37,635 bases of DNA from Candidatus Peribacteria bacterium (GTDB taxonomy: Bacteria > Patescibacteria > JAEDAM01 > Absconditabacterales > Absconditicoccaceae), in the NCBI GenBank assembly GCA_031288635.1, contig JAITQZ010000063.1, positions 1 through 37,635 of the forward strand. Direction: 5' to 3'. Shown here in pieces: positions 37,475 to 37,635 of this stretch (positions within the stretch are counted from its first letter, which is position 1; each line of letters opens with the position of its first letter). Under the pieces are notes generated by a model that saw only the letters and a program-made list of their open reading frames with translations, made no database searches and was not told the origin of the DNA. Position numbers and translations under genes: made by a program.

Positions 37475-37635
37475 CCAATACATACTTTGCTATTCCATTC
37501 TTCGCCTGCACAAAAATCGCATACGCTTCGCCAAATGCCGACAATCCATACACCACTTTCATCAACAACATTTCCACCCAAACTCGCCCTCCCCATTGCA
37601 CGAGAGCATACAGCACCAAAGAAGCAAACCCATAA
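37413..37635 (-). CDS. membrane protein, 5' end beyond the window
   Basis: The frame is open from the window edge to TAG (37415-37413), giving at least 73 residues. It contains a hydrophobic segment near YGFASLVLYALVQWGG, an amphipathic middle (VYGLSAFGEAYAIFVQAKNG) and a final membrane helix YVLVILFVGLGIWGYWKVM before RKKS. No family recognised. Overlap with the lipoprotein gene tail makes one of the two C-termini uncertain. Confidence 0.5.
   Translation of the reverse strand, partial: YGFASLVLYALVQWGGRVWVEMLLMKVVYGLSAFGEAYAIFVQAKNGIAKYVLVILFVGLGIWGYWKVMRKKS

Noticed and set aside
1..37635. CRISPR array, rRNA genes, integrase or phage genes
   Set aside because: No regularly spaced direct repeats, no rRNA-like segments and no recognisable integrase or phage structural genes were seen on either strand.

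Overview
The window is about 37.6 kb of gene-dense, AT-rich DNA (roughly 40% G+C by eye) from a bacterium that reads UGA as glycine. More than 60 in-frame TGA codons interrupt otherwise continuous genes, many at invariant glycines: the RluA-type motif before RLD, the MurD nucleotide-binding motif, SAM motif I of a methyltransferase, the DGGKGQ motif of UvrC, the TGGTVLH motif of NrdD and GSH of HicA. No confident gene ends in TGA; all end in TAA or TAG. This is translation table 25, known from Gracilibacteria (BD1-5) and Absconditabacteria (SR1). I cannot choose between these two phyla from the sequence. Under the standard code most genes here would look like strings of fragments, so the coordinates below are for the re-joined genes.

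Layout. 1-5.1 kb: a small zinc-ribbon-like protein, an RluA-type pseudouridine synthase, an orphan HigA-like regulator behind an array of palindromes, an AlkD-like protein, ribosomal protein S2, a large beta-propeller/coiled-coil protein and tRNA-Ser(GGA). 5.1-12.2 kb: MurD, a lipoprotein, an unassigned structured RNA with its own promoter and terminator, an M3 oligopeptidase, UvrC and a secreted two-helix membrane protein. 12.2-13.4 kb: a frameshifted REP-associated tyrosine transposase (RAYT). GTAG-type palindromes related to such elements lie across the window, including inside uvrC, the RluA-type gene and the transposase itself. 13.4-16.7 kb: an SLH-domain surface protein. 16.8-18.6 kb: three consecutive toxin-antitoxin modules (two YafQ-like, one HicBA). 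18.8-24.1 kb: a DEDD exonuclease, a methyltransferase, a two-domain glycosyltransferase, a CutA-like protein and a FecR-like membrane protein. 24.4-28.5 kb: an anaerobic deoxynucleotide cluster (nrdD, 5'-nucleotidase, a stand-alone glycyl-radical domain, nrdG) behind an NrdR-box-like site. 28.5-37.6 kb: a frameshifted MFS transporter, an M28 peptidase plus a fragment of a second copy, FtsK, a second SLH-like protein, Sua5/YwlC, FtsW and a lipoprotein.

The most notable observation is a split class III ribonucleotide reductase. The 735-residue NrdD has the ATP cone, active-site cysteines and zinc site but stops before the C-terminal glycyl-radical loop. That loop (RVMGY...) is instead encoded by a separate 73-residue gene two genes downstream, just before the radical-SAM activase. 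A REP-like palindrome sits directly after the nrdD stop codon. The second theme is the RAYT/REP system that has entered coding sequences in frame. The third is the toxin-antitoxin island, in which every toxin needs UGA=Gly to be translated while none of the antitoxins contains a UGA.
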